Shown here: one piece after another, positions 6,010 through 14,843 of the stretch | Layout of the letters: every line of letters starts with the position of its first letter | Numbering within the stretch: position 1 is the stretch's first letter | NCBI GenBank assembly: GCA_034722035.1 | Contig: JAYENK010000008.1 | Span: 1 to 23,382 of the forward strand | Reading direction: 5' to 3' | Length of the DNA stretch: 23,382 nt | From: JAYENK01 sp034722035 | GTDB lineage: Bacteria; Patescibacteriota; Patescibacteriia; Patescibacteriales; UBA12075 | Position numbers and translations under genes: made by a program | The notes under the pieces: generated by a model | What the model was told of the DNA's origin: nothing | Database searches by the model: none | The model's input: the letters and a program-made list of their open reading frames with translations, nothing else

Positions 6010-7038
6010 ATGTTAAAGGTAACTAAACACGGCGCAATCTTAAGACCAAGTAAACTTGTTTTTGAAAACAGATCTGTATTTAATCCTGGCATCTACCAGG
6101 ATGGCAACACGGTTCATGTCATGTATCGCGCAGTCAACAAAAAATATGAATCCTGTTTTGGCTATGCTTGCCTGGACGGTCCGCTCGATGTAGTGAAGCG
6201 CTGGAAGCGACCGATGTATCGTCCCAAGCTTAGCTATGAAAGCAAAGGAATCGAAGATCCGCGCATTATCAAAATTGACGATACTTTTTATGTTACATAT
6301 GTAGCACACGACGGCCGACACGCGCTTACCGCCTTTATGTACGGCAAAAATCTATTCAAATTAAAACGCGGTGGGATAATTTCCACTACTATGATGTATC
6401 GCGACGCACTTGCCTTAATGGAGGGAGCTAAGCTAAAAGATGACTATTATTTTTTTGCCAGTTTTTATGAAAAATTTGCCGGAAAAAACGTAAAAGTATG
6501 GGAAAAAGACGGTCTACTTTTTCCGGAAAAAATAAAAGGGCAATACGGCTTCTTACATCGAACTTTGCCCGATATTCAACTAGCCCTTTGCAAAAACATA
6601 AAAGAATTAAGAGACAATAAATACTGGAAAAAACATTATAAATCTATCAATAAACACGTAGTACTCGAAGGCAGACACGGCTGGGAGGCAAGACATATTG
6701 GCGGTGGCGCGCCACCCATCAAAACAAAACATGGCTGGTTGCTTATTTATCACGGAGTAGAACCGCGCAACGCCGGCCGAATTTATTATGCCGGTGCCGC
6801 CCTGGTTGACCTCAAAAACCCGACAAAAAAAATTGCCCGCCTGCCAAAGCCTCTCTTTATTCCCGAACATAAAAATGAACGCAATGGCCTTGTGCACAAT
6901 GTCGTCTTCCCAACTGGTACCAGCATTTTTGATGACACATTATATATTTATTACGGTTCGGCCGACTCCCGCATCTCGGTTGCCAGCGTCAAAATGAATT
7001 CACTGATTAAAGAATTAATGAAGAATAGAATAAAATAA
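6010..7038 (+). CDS. GH130 family beta-mannoside phosphorylase or hydrolase
   Basis: A 342-residue five-bladed beta-propeller enzyme of glycoside hydrolase family 130. The family cleaves beta-mannosides, mostly by phosphorolysis giving mannose 1-phosphate. Visible family motifs: VFNPGIYQDGNTVHVMYRA (23-41), SKGIEDPRI with the presumed proton-relay Asp83, LFPEKIKGQYGFLHR with basic residues that suit phosphate binding, HIGGGAPPIKTKHGWLLIYHG and the C-terminal VVFPTG and YYGSADS. Those basic residues favour a phosphorylase over the hydrolytic subgroup, but the exact linkage cannot be read from the sequence. No signal peptide, so cytoplasmic. It leads a carbohydrate block with a GT4 fusion and an (alpha/alpha)6 glycosidase, separated from the next gene by a large inverted repeat. 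Confidence 0.9.
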   Translation: MLKVTKHGAILRPSKLVFENRSVFNPGIYQDGNTVHVMYRAVNKKYESCFGYACLDGPLDVVKRWKRPMYRPKLSYESKGIEDPRIIKIDDTFYVTYVAHDGRHALTAFMYGKNLFKLKRGGIISTTMMYRDALALMEGAKLKDDYYFFASFYEKFAGKNVKVWEKDGLLFPEKIKGQYGFLHRTLPDIQLALCKNIKELRDNKYWKKHYKSINKHVVLEGRHGWEARHIGGGAPPIKTKHGWLLIYHGVEPRNAGRIYYAGAALVDLKNPTKKIARLPKPLFIPEHKNERNGLVHNVVFPTGTSIFDDTLYIYYGSADSRISVASVKMNSLIKELMKNRIK

Positions 7039-7150
7039 TGCGAATCTACAAATTACATGCGAATATGGCGAATTCAAATTATGCGAATAAACTGTATTCG
7101 CGTAATTTGAATTCGCCATATTCGCATATTAATTCGCCGTATTCGCATTA
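7036..7150. repeat. Nested inverted repeat built from GCGAATA/TATTCGC units
   Basis: The core is a 32-base arm pair (7058-7089 and 7095-7126) with one mismatch that is G-U in RNA, closed by a 5-base loop. An outer pair (TAATGCGAAT at 7036-7045 with ATTCGCATTA at 7141-7150) encloses it. The unit TGCGAATAyGGCGAATT recurs in both orientations. The element fills almost the whole gap between the GH130 and GT4-fusion genes. It resembles a short mobile or palindromic intergenic element and has no T-run of a normal terminator. Confidence 0.85.
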
Positions 7151-7156
7151 TACTAT

Positions 7157-9415
7157 ATGAAAAAACGAAAAACCCCTTGTATTCTATATATGAGTTCGTT
7201 TCCACCGCGTGAATGCGGTATTGCTACTTTTACGCGCAGGCTCACTAATTCAATTGACAAAGAATACAATCCGGAAATAAAAAGCAAAATATTAGCCATC
7301 AATTCTAATGGTACTTCAATGTATAATTACCCACGCAAAGTAATTATGCAAATTAACGAAACTGAAATTGAAGACTATATTGACCGAGCCAATGAAATTA
7401 ATAAATCGGCTGATATTAAATTGGTAAATATTCAACATGAATACGGGCTGTTTGGCGGTGAACAAGGAGAATTTTTAGTCCCCTTTTTAGAGCTTTTAAA
7501 AAAACCGATTGTAATTACCATGCACACTGTCTTGCCCCATCCGGGCGAAAAAATGAAAAATATCGGCCGGGTTATATCGGAAAAGGTTAATGGCGTGATA
7601 GTTATGAACGGCCAAGCCAAAGAAATCCTACACCAGCATTATGGCGTTAAATTAAACAAAATATCCGTGATTCATCACGGTGTCTTTAATGTTGCCTTTC
7701 CTTCCAAAACCAAATTCAAACAAAAATTAAATCTATCCGGTCGTACTGTTCTCTCAACTTTTGGCATGATTAGCCGGGACAAGGGAATAGAATACGCGAT
7801 TGAAGCCTTACCAAAAATAATTAAAAAACACCCCGATGTTCTCTATTTGATTATTGGCGCGACTCATCCGCAAGTCCGTAAAAATGAAGGTGAAAAATAC
7901 CGCAACAAACTAAAACGCCTAATTGTAAAACATTCTCTCAAAAATCATGTTAAATTTTATAATAAATATTTGAGCGAAAAAGAAGTAACCGAGTTTTTAC
8001 GCGCTACGGATATCTATGTCTATCCAATGCTTTCCAAAAACCAGGCTTCGAGCGGTTCACTTTCCGACGCAATGTCTTGCGCCTGCCCGACAATTGCCAC
8101 GCCAAGCCAATATGCCAAAAGTATTATCAATCACGAACGCGGCATCTTGGTGCGCTTTCGCAGCTCCAAGGACATTGAAAAAGCGCTACTGGAAATGCTG
8201 AACGACAAAACAATGCGCAAAGAAATGACCAAAAATGCTTATTTTTATACCAGAAAAATGACCTGGCAAAATGTTGCGCTTTCTTATTTCAATTTATTCA
8301 ATCATTCCGCCAAAATCATTCCACGCCGCAGGGACGCTTGGCCCGCAATCAAACTGGATTATATTAAAAACCTGACTGACGAATTCGGCATGATTCAATT
8401 TGCCAATCACACCAAGCCGGACAAGCACTCCGGCTATTGCCTGGATGACAATACACGCGCGCTTCTGGGATGCGTAATGTGGTATGAAAAGAAAAAAATA
8501 AAAAGCACGTTAAATTTAATTAAAAAATATCTTAATTTTATAAAATTCTGCCAGAAAAAAGACGGGCAATTCCATAATTTTGTAAGCCATCAACATACTT
8601 TTAACGATCTGGGGCAAAGTGAAGATTCTTTTGGACGCGCTATTTGGGCGCTTGGCTACACTTTAAAATGCGAACGTTTAAACGATGATACGCGAATGCA
8701 AATACGCTTAACGCTCAAAAAAACAATTTCCCGAGTTGATAACCTACAATCTCCGCGCGCCATCGCCTTTACTATTATTGGCTTATATCATATTTTTAAT
8801 ACTGAGGTTAATAATTTTTTACCGGAACTACGCGACAATATCCTCAACCGGATTAAATTGTTAAGCGATCGTTTAATCGCTTATTATCAAAAACAGCTTA
8901 AGACAAATAACAGTCAAGAAAAGTGGCATTGGTTTGAAAATTGCTTTACTTATTCTAATTTTAAATTGCCGGAAGCGCTTTTTCTTGCTTACAAGACTAC
9001 TAAAAACAAAAAATACAAAAAAGTGGCGGAAACAACGATGAATTTCTTAATTAACATAACTTTTGAAAAAGAAAATTATTTTTCTCCGATTGGACAAGAC
9101 GGTTGGTATTTTCGTAACGGTAAACGCGCTTATTTTGACCAACAACCGGAAGATGCATCCTCCGCGGTTGAGGGACTAAGTAGCGCTTACGCGATTACTA
9201 AGAAAAAAGATTACAAAAATAAAGCTAAGCTGGCACTGCAATGGTTTTTGGGCAAAAATCATCTCAAGCAGATGGTCTACGATGAAGCAACCGGCGGTTG
9301 TTTTGACGGACTGGGTAAATATTCACTTAATTTTAATCAAGGCGCAGAATCTTCAGTCTCTTATTTTTTGGCTCGACTTGCAATTGAAAATATTAACACC
9401 AAAAAAAGAAATTAA
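7157..9415 (+). CDS. GT4-type glycosyltransferase fused to an alpha/alpha-toroid domain
   Basis: A 752-residue two-domain protein. Residues 1-375 form a GT-B glycosyltransferase: an N-terminal half starting with CILYMSSFPPRECGIATFT, a hinge near FGMISRDKGIEYAIEALPKI (about 202), and the nucleotide-sugar half. The usual EX7E motif is altered to Gln296-X7-Asp304 (QASSGSLSDAM). Residues about 405-750 are helical repeats typical of six-hairpin glycosidase-like toroids, with clustered acidic and aromatic motifs (GYCLDDNTRALL, WHWFENCFTYSN, FSPIGQDGWY, DQQPEDASSAVEGL, FNQGAESSVSY). The fusion suggests that one chain builds and trims or binds the same glycan. GH130 lies upstream and a methyltransferase-like gene downstream. 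Acceptor and sugar unknown. Confidence 0.85.
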   Translation: MKKRKTPCILYMSSFPPRECGIATFTRRLTNSIDKEYNPEIKSKILAINSNGTSMYNYPRKVIMQINETEIEDYIDRANEINKSADIKLVNIQHEYGLFGGEQGEFLVPFLELLKKPIVITMHTVLPHPGEKMKNIGRVISEKVNGVIVMNGQAKEILHQHYGVKLNKISVIHHGVFNVAFPSKTKFKQKLNLSGRTVLSTFGMISRDKGIEYAIEALPKIIKKHPDVLYLIIGATHPQVRKNEGEKYRNKLKRLIVKHSLKNHVKFYNKYLSEKEVTEFLRATDIYVYPMLSKNQASSGSLSDAMSCACPTIATPSQYAKSIINHERGILVRFRSSKDIEKALLEMLNDKTMRKEMTKNAYFYTRKMTWQNVALSYFNLFNHSAKIIPRRRDAWPAIKLDYIKNLTDEFGMIQFANHTKPDKHSGYCLDDNTRALLGCVMWYEKKKIKSTLNLIKKYLNFIKFCQKKDGQFHNFVSHQHTFNDLGQSEDSFGRAIWALGYTLKCERLNDDTRMQIRLTLKKTISRVDNLQSPRAIAFTIIGLYHIFNTEVNNFLPELRDNILNRIKLLSDRLIAYYQKQLKTNNSQEKWHWFENCFTYSNFKLPEALFLAYKTTKNKKYKKVAETTMNFLINITFEKENYFSPIGQDGWYFRNGKRAYFDQQPEDASSAVEGLSSAYAITKKKDYKNKAKLALQWFLGKNHLKQMVYDEATGGCFDGLGKYSLNFNQGAESSVSYFLARLAIENINTKKRN

Positions 9416-9430
9416 TTTATTATTTAGTCA

Positions 9431-9453
9431 AAGTGCTTTAAAAAGCACTTTTT
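9431..9453 (+). terminator. Hairpin ending at the start of the methyltransferase-like gene
   Basis: AAGTGCTTT (9431-9439) pairs perfectly with AAAGCACTT (9442-9450), followed by a T-run that runs into the ATG at 9454. It fits a weak terminator for the fusion gene. Read-through, or an unpaired start region, would then decide expression of the next gene. Confidence 0.55.
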
Positions 9454-10032
9454 ATGTTTATGTTCAAATGTTTAAGCTTGCCGTATTATAAATTTATCGC
9501 CAATCACCTTATAAAAAAACATGCTTATACGCGTGAACAATTTGAAGACAGAGATGTTCTTGAGAGAATTATTTTTCCTTATATTCTTTCTTGCTTTAAT
9601 CCGCGCGCCATTCTTGATGTCGGCCGGGAAGATTATGAAGAATTCTATAATGAGTTTTTTACGGGACGCGAGCTTTGGACGATTGATATTGATCCGGGAC
9701 GGCAAGAATTCGGCTCAATTCATCATATCACCGATGATGTTAGTAATATTAAAAAATATTTTAAAAACAACTTTTTTGGCTTTATTCTAATGAACGGGGT
9801 TTTTGGCTGGGGGCTGAATGATAAAAATAAAATTCAACAGACTTTTAACGCTATTTATGATATACTAAAACCGGGCGGTATTTTTATTCTTGGCTTTAAT
9901 GATGATGTCGTGCCACTTGATAAAATAGAAGGGCTAAAAAAACTAAAACCGTATAATTTTAAACCCTTAAAGAAAAAATCATTTAAATGTATCAACGGAG
10001 ACCATAAATATAATTTTTATATTAAAGAATAG
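9454..10032 (+). CDS. Class I SAM-dependent methyltransferase-like protein
   Basis: A 192-residue cytoplasmic protein; ATG 9454 or, equally possible, ATG 9460. The Rossmann order is recognisable: strand 1 AILDVGREDYEEFY (glycine loop degenerate, DVGR), strand 2 WTIDIDPGR with the acidic residue that binds the ribose, strand 4 FFGFILMNGVFGWG, and the post-motif ILKPGGIFILGFND typical of methyltransferases. The eroded glycine loop leaves activity uncertain. It sits between two glycan genes, the next starting eight bases downstream, so modification of a sugar chain or polyprenyl-linked glycan is a reasonable guess. Confidence 0.65.
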   Translation: MFMFKCLSLPYYKFIANHLIKKHAYTREQFEDRDVLERIIFPYILSCFNPRAILDVGREDYEEFYNEFFTGRELWTIDIDPGRQEFGSIHHITDDVSNIKKYFKNNFFGFILMNGVFGWGLNDKNKIQQTFNAIYDILKPGGIFILGFNDDVVPLDKIEGLKKLKPYNFKPLKKKSFKCINGDHKYNFYIKE

Positions 10033-10040
10033 TCTTTTTT

Positions 10041-11192
10041 ATGACCATCGAAGAAAAAGCATATAATAAAGCAGTCGAAGTAATTCGCGCTTGCGTTAAA
10101 CCGCAAGGTTTTTATGCTTCCGGACTTAGGGGCGGATACGGAGCGGTTTGGTCGCGAGACTCAATGATAACCGCCCTGGGTGCATCCCTGGTTGAACGAG
10201 AATTTAAAAAACCGATTCGAGACAGCCTAAATTTACTTGCCAAACACCAAACCAAAAACGGCCATATTCCTAATTGCGTTGGTTCATACAATATTGAACG
10301 TCGGAACGATGTAACCTTTAACTCAATCGACGCTCCACTTTGGTTTATTATCGGACATTATGTCTATGCCAGCGCTTATAACGACCACGCCTTGCTTGAA
10401 CGCCACAAAAAATACATTGCCAAGGCGATTGTCTGGTTACGCTATCAAGACCCGAATGAAGACAAGCTGATAGTCCAGCAACCAACTAACGACTGGATGG
10501 ACGCTTTCCCCCATAAATATGGACGGGTTACTCACACTTTAGCGCTTTATTTTTCCGCTTTAAAAATGATCGGAAAAACAGAAGAAGCCAAGCATATTCG
10601 CCGAGTATTAAACGGAGAAATTGAACAATATCTCTCTCTTTGGGATAATAAACTCGGATTTTACCGGCCTTGGGCCTGGAAAGATCATGCCGGCATCAAA
10701 GAAACTGAAGACTGGTTTGATACGCTTGCCAACTTACTCACAATTATCACCAGCCTAGCTACTCACGGTAAAGCCGAAAAAATCATCAAGCATATTGGAA
10801 AAAAAGCAATTGACCGACCCTATCCTTGCAAAGCAATCTGGCCCCCGATCAAAAAAGGCGACAAAGAATGGCGTGATTATTACGCGCAATGCGACGCACG
10901 CACTCCCCTGCATTATTTAAACGCCGGTATCTGGCCAATGATTGGCGGCTTTTATGTGGCCGCTCTCGTAAAATTAAAAAAATGGAAAGACGCAAAAATA
11001 GAGCTTAAACGTCTGGCTGAAGCAAATATGAAAAAACTTAAAATTCGTAAATTTAAAGAAGGCTACGAATTTAACGAATGGCTCGACGGCGCCCACGGCA
11101 ATCCCAAAGGCGAACCCTACCAAGCCTGGAGCGCAAGTACTTATATTTATGCTTATGAATGTTTGAAGCAAAAGAAAGTTTTATTTTTTTAA
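10041..11192 (+). CDS. (Alpha/alpha)6 glycosidase resembling GH100/GH133
   Basis: A 383-residue cytoplasmic protein whose sequence matches (alpha/alpha)6-barrel glycosidases such as neutral invertases (GH100) and amylo-alpha-1,6-glucosidases (GH133). Motifs: GAVWSRDSMITALG (35-47, Asp40 a likely catalytic acid), LLAKHQTKNGHIPNC, NSIDAPLWFIIGHYVYASAY, DWMDAFPHKYGRVTHTLALY, AGIWPMIGGFYVAALVKL and a C-terminal FNEWLDG...YQAWSASTYIYAYECL (about 344-374). The family name is approximate; the substrate could be a storage glucan or the mannoside-linked product handled by the GH130 enzyme. The gene starts eight bases after the methyltransferase-like gene and ends 21 bases from the convergent GT4 gene. 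Confidence 0.75.
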   Translation: MTIEEKAYNKAVEVIRACVKPQGFYASGLRGGYGAVWSRDSMITALGASLVEREFKKPIRDSLNLLAKHQTKNGHIPNCVGSYNIERRNDVTFNSIDAPLWFIIGHYVYASAYNDHALLERHKKYIAKAIVWLRYQDPNEDKLIVQQPTNDWMDAFPHKYGRVTHTLALYFSALKMIGKTEEAKHIRRVLNGEIEQYLSLWDNKLGFYRPWAWKDHAGIKETEDWFDTLANLLTIITSLATHGKAEKIIKHIGKKAIDRPYPCKAIWPPIKKGDKEWRDYYAQCDARTPLHYLNAGIWPMIGGFYVAALVKLKKWKDAKIELKRLAEANMKKLKIRKFKEGYEFNEWLDGAHGNPKGEPYQAWSASTYIYAYECLKQKKVLFF

Positions 11193-11213
11193 TTAATTTT
11201 TAATTCTTAATTT

Positions 11214-12365
11214 TTAATTGATTCCTCTCTCCATCATCTCTTCAATATGCTTAAGCGCTCTTTTAGCCACATCACCATATTGAAATTTACTCAGCGCATG
11301 CTCATGCGCTTGTTTGCCTATTTTGGCTCTAAGATCATCATCACTTAATAACAAAAGAGTATATTTGGCCAAATCATCAATATCGGCCCGATAGGCAAAA
11401 ACTTTCGGTTCATCAAATTTAATTTTATGATCCGCTTCAAAACCCATTCCTTCATAAGCCCATTCTTCGGTCAATTTAATTGTTTCTCCGATCCTGGCCA
11501 AATAACCGGTTTGTCCGTGAATTATTGTGTCTGCCGGACCGCCGGTATCAATCGATATAACCGGCTTTCCGCAAGCCATTGCTTCCACTTGGATCATGCC
11601 AAAACCCTCCAAACGGGAAGGCGCGGCATAAATATCACAAGCGGAAAGCAGATATGTCATATAATCGTGGCTAAAAGCTCCGGAGAGATAAATAATCTTG
11701 CCCCGATCCAAGCCCAACTCATCTATTAACCGGTCTTCTTCTTGCCCGTGCGTTTCCGCCGATTCAGAATCCCAATGCTTTAAAACATATTTCCAATCTT
11801 TAAAATCTTTGTCCACCTTAGCCAGCGCGCGAAGCATTTCCTGCGCGCCCTTGGAGCTGACATCACCGCCGATTGTTAATATCATCTTTTCGTGTTCCTG
11901 GATACCAAGCATGGAGCGTAATTTTTGTATTTTTGGATCCTTAAGCGGTACGGGAAAAATCTCTTTTCTGTCAAAACCAATATGAAGTGTTCGAAAATTA
12001 TCAGTCTTACAGCCATCACGCTTATACGTGTCTGTCACCCAATTGCTGGTAGTAAACACAAGCGGTAAATCGCTAATAATATCCTGATAATTAGCCACCC
12101 ACCCGTCCGCCACAAACCAAGGAATGGGGATAACACCGGCATTCTGCGGACTATATATTATATCCGGTGTATAAGTCCAAGCACCGATACCAACGGCAAC
12201 ATCCGGCTTAAAAGCGGACAAAACCCATTGTTTTTGAAAATTAGGAGCATAATGGGAGGGCAAAACGTCCACACCAAGCTCTTTTAATCCCCTCCATAAA
12301 AGGTGGCCCTGAATACTAAGGCCGTCGGGCTCTACCGGATGAGCGAATAGCACTGCAATTTTCAT
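11214..12365 (-). CDS. GT4 family glycosyltransferase
   Basis: A 383-residue GT-B retaining glycosyltransferase of family 4. It transfers a sugar from a nucleotide donor to an unknown acceptor. The N-terminal half starts MKIAVLFAHPVEPDGLSIQG. The C-terminal half has the hinge LTIGGDVSSKGAQEMLRAL, the LSGAFSHDYMTYLLSACDIY segment and an intact EX7E motif in RLEGFGMIQVEAMACGKPV. No membrane segment. It follows the PIG-L deacetylase gene by seven bases on the same strand, so the two are probably co-transcribed and may act in sequence on an N-acetylated sugar. Confidence 0.9.
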   Translation of the reverse strand: MKIAVLFAHPVEPDGLSIQGHLLWRGLKELGVDVLPSHYAPNFQKQWVLSAFKPDVAVGIGAWTYTPDIIYSPQNAGVIPIPWFVADGWVANYQDIISDLPLVFTTSNWVTDTYKRDGCKTDNFRTLHIGFDRKEIFPVPLKDPKIQKLRSMLGIQEHEKMILTIGGDVSSKGAQEMLRALAKVDKDFKDWKYVLKHWDSESAETHGQEEDRLIDELGLDRGKIIYLSGAFSHDYMTYLLSACDIYAAPSRLEGFGMIQVEAMACGKPVISIDTGGPADTIIHGQTGYLARIGETIKLTEEWAYEGMGFEADHKIKFDEPKVFAYRADIDDLAKYTLLLLSDDDLRAKIGKQAHEHALSKFQYGDVAKRALKHIEEMMERGIN

Positions 12366-12372
12366 ATAAATT

Positions 12373-12984
12373 TTATTTAATTATTTTAAATCCCTCCTTC
12401 TTTGCGCAAAGACTATTGTCAATTCCGTTCCAAAAATAACCATATATTTTTGATTGAATTATCTTTTTCTCCTTGAATATTTTAGCTGGTAAATCAGTAT
12501 AATAATTAGAATCTTTTTTTATTATCATACTGGGAGAAGCGCCTTTTTTAGCTTTTTTATAATTAAAAACCAAAAATTGCCTGCATTTTAGCTTTTCGTA
12601 TGGATTCCATTCTTTTAAAGCTTGATGAGCGCCAATATGGTTCTTGTGTCCGTATTCGCCGTTTTCACCATGACCGAAACAATAATCAAAACATTTATTT
12701 TTAAGCTCTTGATTGAGCAAGCGCTTAATACGCGGAATCATTTCATTCACGGAAAATTTGCCTGTGTCGTCCAAGTCGGTCATTATCGCTTTAGCGCCCA
12801 AGCGCGCGCAAGCGCGCGCAAATTTCGGCCGACGGTCATCATCGCTCTTTCGGCTTAAACAAAAAATAGTCCACCGGACTTCTTCATTTAATAAAATCGT
12901 TCCACCGAGCCAAATTGTTTCATCGTCCGGATGCGCCACGACAACAAGCGCGCGCCTTCCCGCTTCGAGTTTTAATCTACGCAT
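12373..12984 (-). CDS. PIG-L family N-acetylglucosamine deacetylase-like protein
   Basis: A 203-residue zinc-dependent deacetylase of the PIG-L/LmbE family, which removes acetyl groups from N-acetylglucosamine-type sugars. The ATG at 12984 (MRRLKLEAGRRALVVVAHPDDE) is chosen over an upstream ATG at 13014, because TATAAT lies about ten bases upstream of it. The zinc motif AHPDDE is at 17-22 and a second ligand cluster lies in EYGHKNHIGAH. Sitting just ahead of the GT4 gene, it could deacetylate the sugar used or added by that enzyme. A tandem decamer AGCGCGCGCA (12801-12820) inside the gene encodes Ala-Arg-rich residues. Confidence 0.85.
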   Translation of the reverse strand: MRRLKLEAGRRALVVVAHPDDETIWLGGTILLNEEVRWTIFCLSRKSDDDRRPKFARACARLGAKAIMTDLDDTGKFSVNEMIPRIKRLLNQELKNKCFDYCFGHGENGEYGHKNHIGAHQALKEWNPYEKLKCRQFLVFNYKKAKKGASPSMIIKKDSNYYTDLPAKIFKEKKIIQSKIYGYFWNGIDNSLCAKKEGFKIIK

Positions 12985-13019
12985 ATTTTTTTTAATTATA
13001 ACAAATAAAAACAAATATT

Positions 13020-13061
13020 ACAATAAAAAAGTAGGGACAGGGTACTGCCCTGTCCCTACAA
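13020..13061 (-). terminator. GC-rich palindromic terminator of the cohesin gene
   Basis: A 12-bp perfect stem (13031-13042 GTAGGGACAGGG with 13048-13059) and a 5-base loop, followed on the minus strand by six Ts. It lies about 25 bases past the cohesin stop and upstream of the PIG-L gene. Its GC content is much higher than the surroundings, as in dispersed palindromic elements. Confidence 0.8.
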
Positions 13062-13083
13062 AAGGGTATTTTTTATTTAAATT

Positions 13084-14838
13084 TTAACTACTTTTCTTTT
13101 TCTTAATTTTAATTTCTTTCTCTACATCCTCAACTTCTTTGCTGATAAACTCTTCAGAAATATCCAAAGACTCCTGCATTTTTTCTTTGATGCGCCGCTC
13201 TGATTCAGAAAGTCCCGGGCGCTTGTCCGCCAAAGCAATAAGCTCATCAACCTCTTCTCTAAGCGCGGAAAATATTTTAGCCAGTTTAATTTTTACTTCG
13301 TCGGTTTCTTTAAAAATCCTGGCTTTTTCGGTAATATTTAACTTGCGTTGATACAAAATATAGAGAATTAAACCGACTATTATTAATAATAATAAAATCA
13401 AAATTAACCCGCAAAAACTATCCAAAATCGACGGCGAAATCACAGTTAAAATATGATGGCTGCTGTCCATACTCTCTGCTCCGCGTTCATCGATTAACTT
13501 GGCCCATACTTCATATACGCCTTTATCAATGCCGCCATTATGAAAAAAGGACCAATTACCTTCATTGTCGGTTGATACTTCAAATTCTTCAGTATCAGCT
13601 CCGTCTGTTCCGATGTATATTTTAACAGTGACATTCGGATAAAAAGAAGTGCCGCGAATAATCAAGTCATCTTTAGTGCTGTAAATTTTAGGAATAGAAG
13701 TAATGATCGGTGACTTTAGCGGATCAATGGTAAACATCAACGTAGAAGAAGCGGTATTACCGGCATTATCAATTGCGGCTACATCAAGCCTGTATTCGCC
13801 CGGAGCAAGCGGTTGCAATTGATAATAACCGCGATCCATTTCACTTATTTCAACTTTAATATTATTCATTCCCAATAAAATTTGATAATGACTCAATCCG
13901 GAAACCTTATCAGTAGTTTTGAATATTAATTTTGGAATAGGATTAGTTGAATCCTGATTATTATCGACTTTCACATTAAACGCTTCAGGCGGAGTATTGT
14001 CTATCTTTAACTTATAATGAGAGGTCTTGCCCCAGCCAAATTGATTTTGATATTTGAGATGAAAGTACCACTCTCCGTCTTCAACATCATTAAATAGGGC
14101 TGTTTCCACTAAACCGTCATTTTCCGGACCAGGGTCTGCGCCGGCTTCATCCGATATGTCATAACTCACGCCGGTCATGTCAGATAAAATACGCCAATTA
14201 AATTCCGGGTTGTTATCGCTGTACCATTTGTCTTCATCCAAATGGGTTTTTGAAGAAATGTCCGGTTGCGGCGACAAATTCCCTTTTGGTTTTTTCTCTT
14301 CCTCTTCTTCTACTTTAGGCTTTCTTTCTTCGCTTGCAACCGTTTCGTTAATAGTATATTTAGCATTGCCAAAACCGCCAAAAACATTGGTTCCACGTCC
14401 ATCAGCCGCTAAAACCACGCCACTATTCCATTTTACTTCAGTTTCTCCGGCCTTTTTAGCTTTGAAAGTTACTCTAAATATTTCACCGCTTGAACCCTTA
14501 TAAGTACCAGGTGAACCACCACCAAAACTAATGGTTCCAGCCGAATTAGAGTAAGTTGGCTCAGTTGTCCAGAGTTTAAAAATAGTGCTTGCGTCTGAAA
14601 TACCGCTAATGGTTAAATACTCGGGGTCAAACTTAATCTGCCCCTCAGCCGCGTTAATACCAAGCCCACCACCCGAATCAACCGCTATTTTCACGCTAAA
14701 ACTTTTTCCAAGCGAATAAGAACCACTACCGGGCGACAAAAACAAAGTAGCCGAGCCACCCTGAGCGGAAACGTGGCTTCCGATACCGAGTACTAAAAAC
14801 ACACCTATTAAAATACTAAAAAATATCTTTTTTTTCAT
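13084..14838 (-). CDS. Membrane-anchored cohesin-domain protein
   Basis: A 584-residue surface protein. Signal peptide 1-26 (ends SHVSAQ). A cohesin-like domain at about 28-165 (LFLSPGSGSYSLGKSFSVKI, INAAEGQIKFDPEYLTISGI, GEIFRVTFKAKKAGETEVKW, VVLAADGRGTNVFGG). An acidic-basic linker (170-186) is followed by Ig-like/Fn3-like domains at about 195-282, 285-371 and 377-466. One transmembrane helix (474-497) leads to a charged, probably coiled-coil cytoplasmic tail (500-584). Cohesins bind dockerins through a calcium-dependent interface. A dockerin protein is encoded two genes upstream, so a cohesin-dockerin surface complex is likely, with this protein as the anchor. No Shine-Dalgarno site; an AT-rich inverted repeat precedes the gene. 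Confidence 0.88.
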   Translation of the reverse strand: MKKKIFFSILIGVFLVLGIGSHVSAQGGSATLFLSPGSGSYSLGKSFSVKIAVDSGGGLGINAAEGQIKFDPEYLTISGISDASTIFKLWTTEPTYSNSAGTISFGGGSPGTYKGSSGEIFRVTFKAKKAGETEVKWNSGVVLAADGRGTNVFGGFGNAKYTINETVASEERKPKVEEEEEKKPKGNLSPQPDISSKTHLDEDKWYSDNNPEFNWRILSDMTGVSYDISDEAGADPGPENDGLVETALFNDVEDGEWYFHLKYQNQFGWGKTSHYKLKIDNTPPEAFNVKVDNNQDSTNPIPKLIFKTTDKVSGLSHYQILLGMNNIKVEISEMDRGYYQLQPLAPGEYRLDVAAIDNAGNTASSTLMFTIDPLKSPIITSIPKIYSTKDDLIIRGTSFYPNVTVKIYIGTDGADTEEFEVSTDNEGNWSFFHNGGIDKGVYEVWAKLIDERGAESMDSSHHILTVISPSILDSFCGLILILLLLIIVGLILYILYQRKLNITEKARIFKETDEVKIKLAKIFSALREEVDELIALADKRPGLSESERRIKEKMQESLDISEEFISKEVEDVEKEIKIKKKKSS

Positions 14839-14843
14839 TTTAA

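Noticed and set aside
11214..12984. GT4 plus PIG-L pair as bacillithiol (BshA/BshB) or mycothiol genes
   Set aside because: The pairing is suggestive, but the glycosyltransferase N-terminus does not resemble BshA or MshA and no BshC or MshC-like ligase is present.
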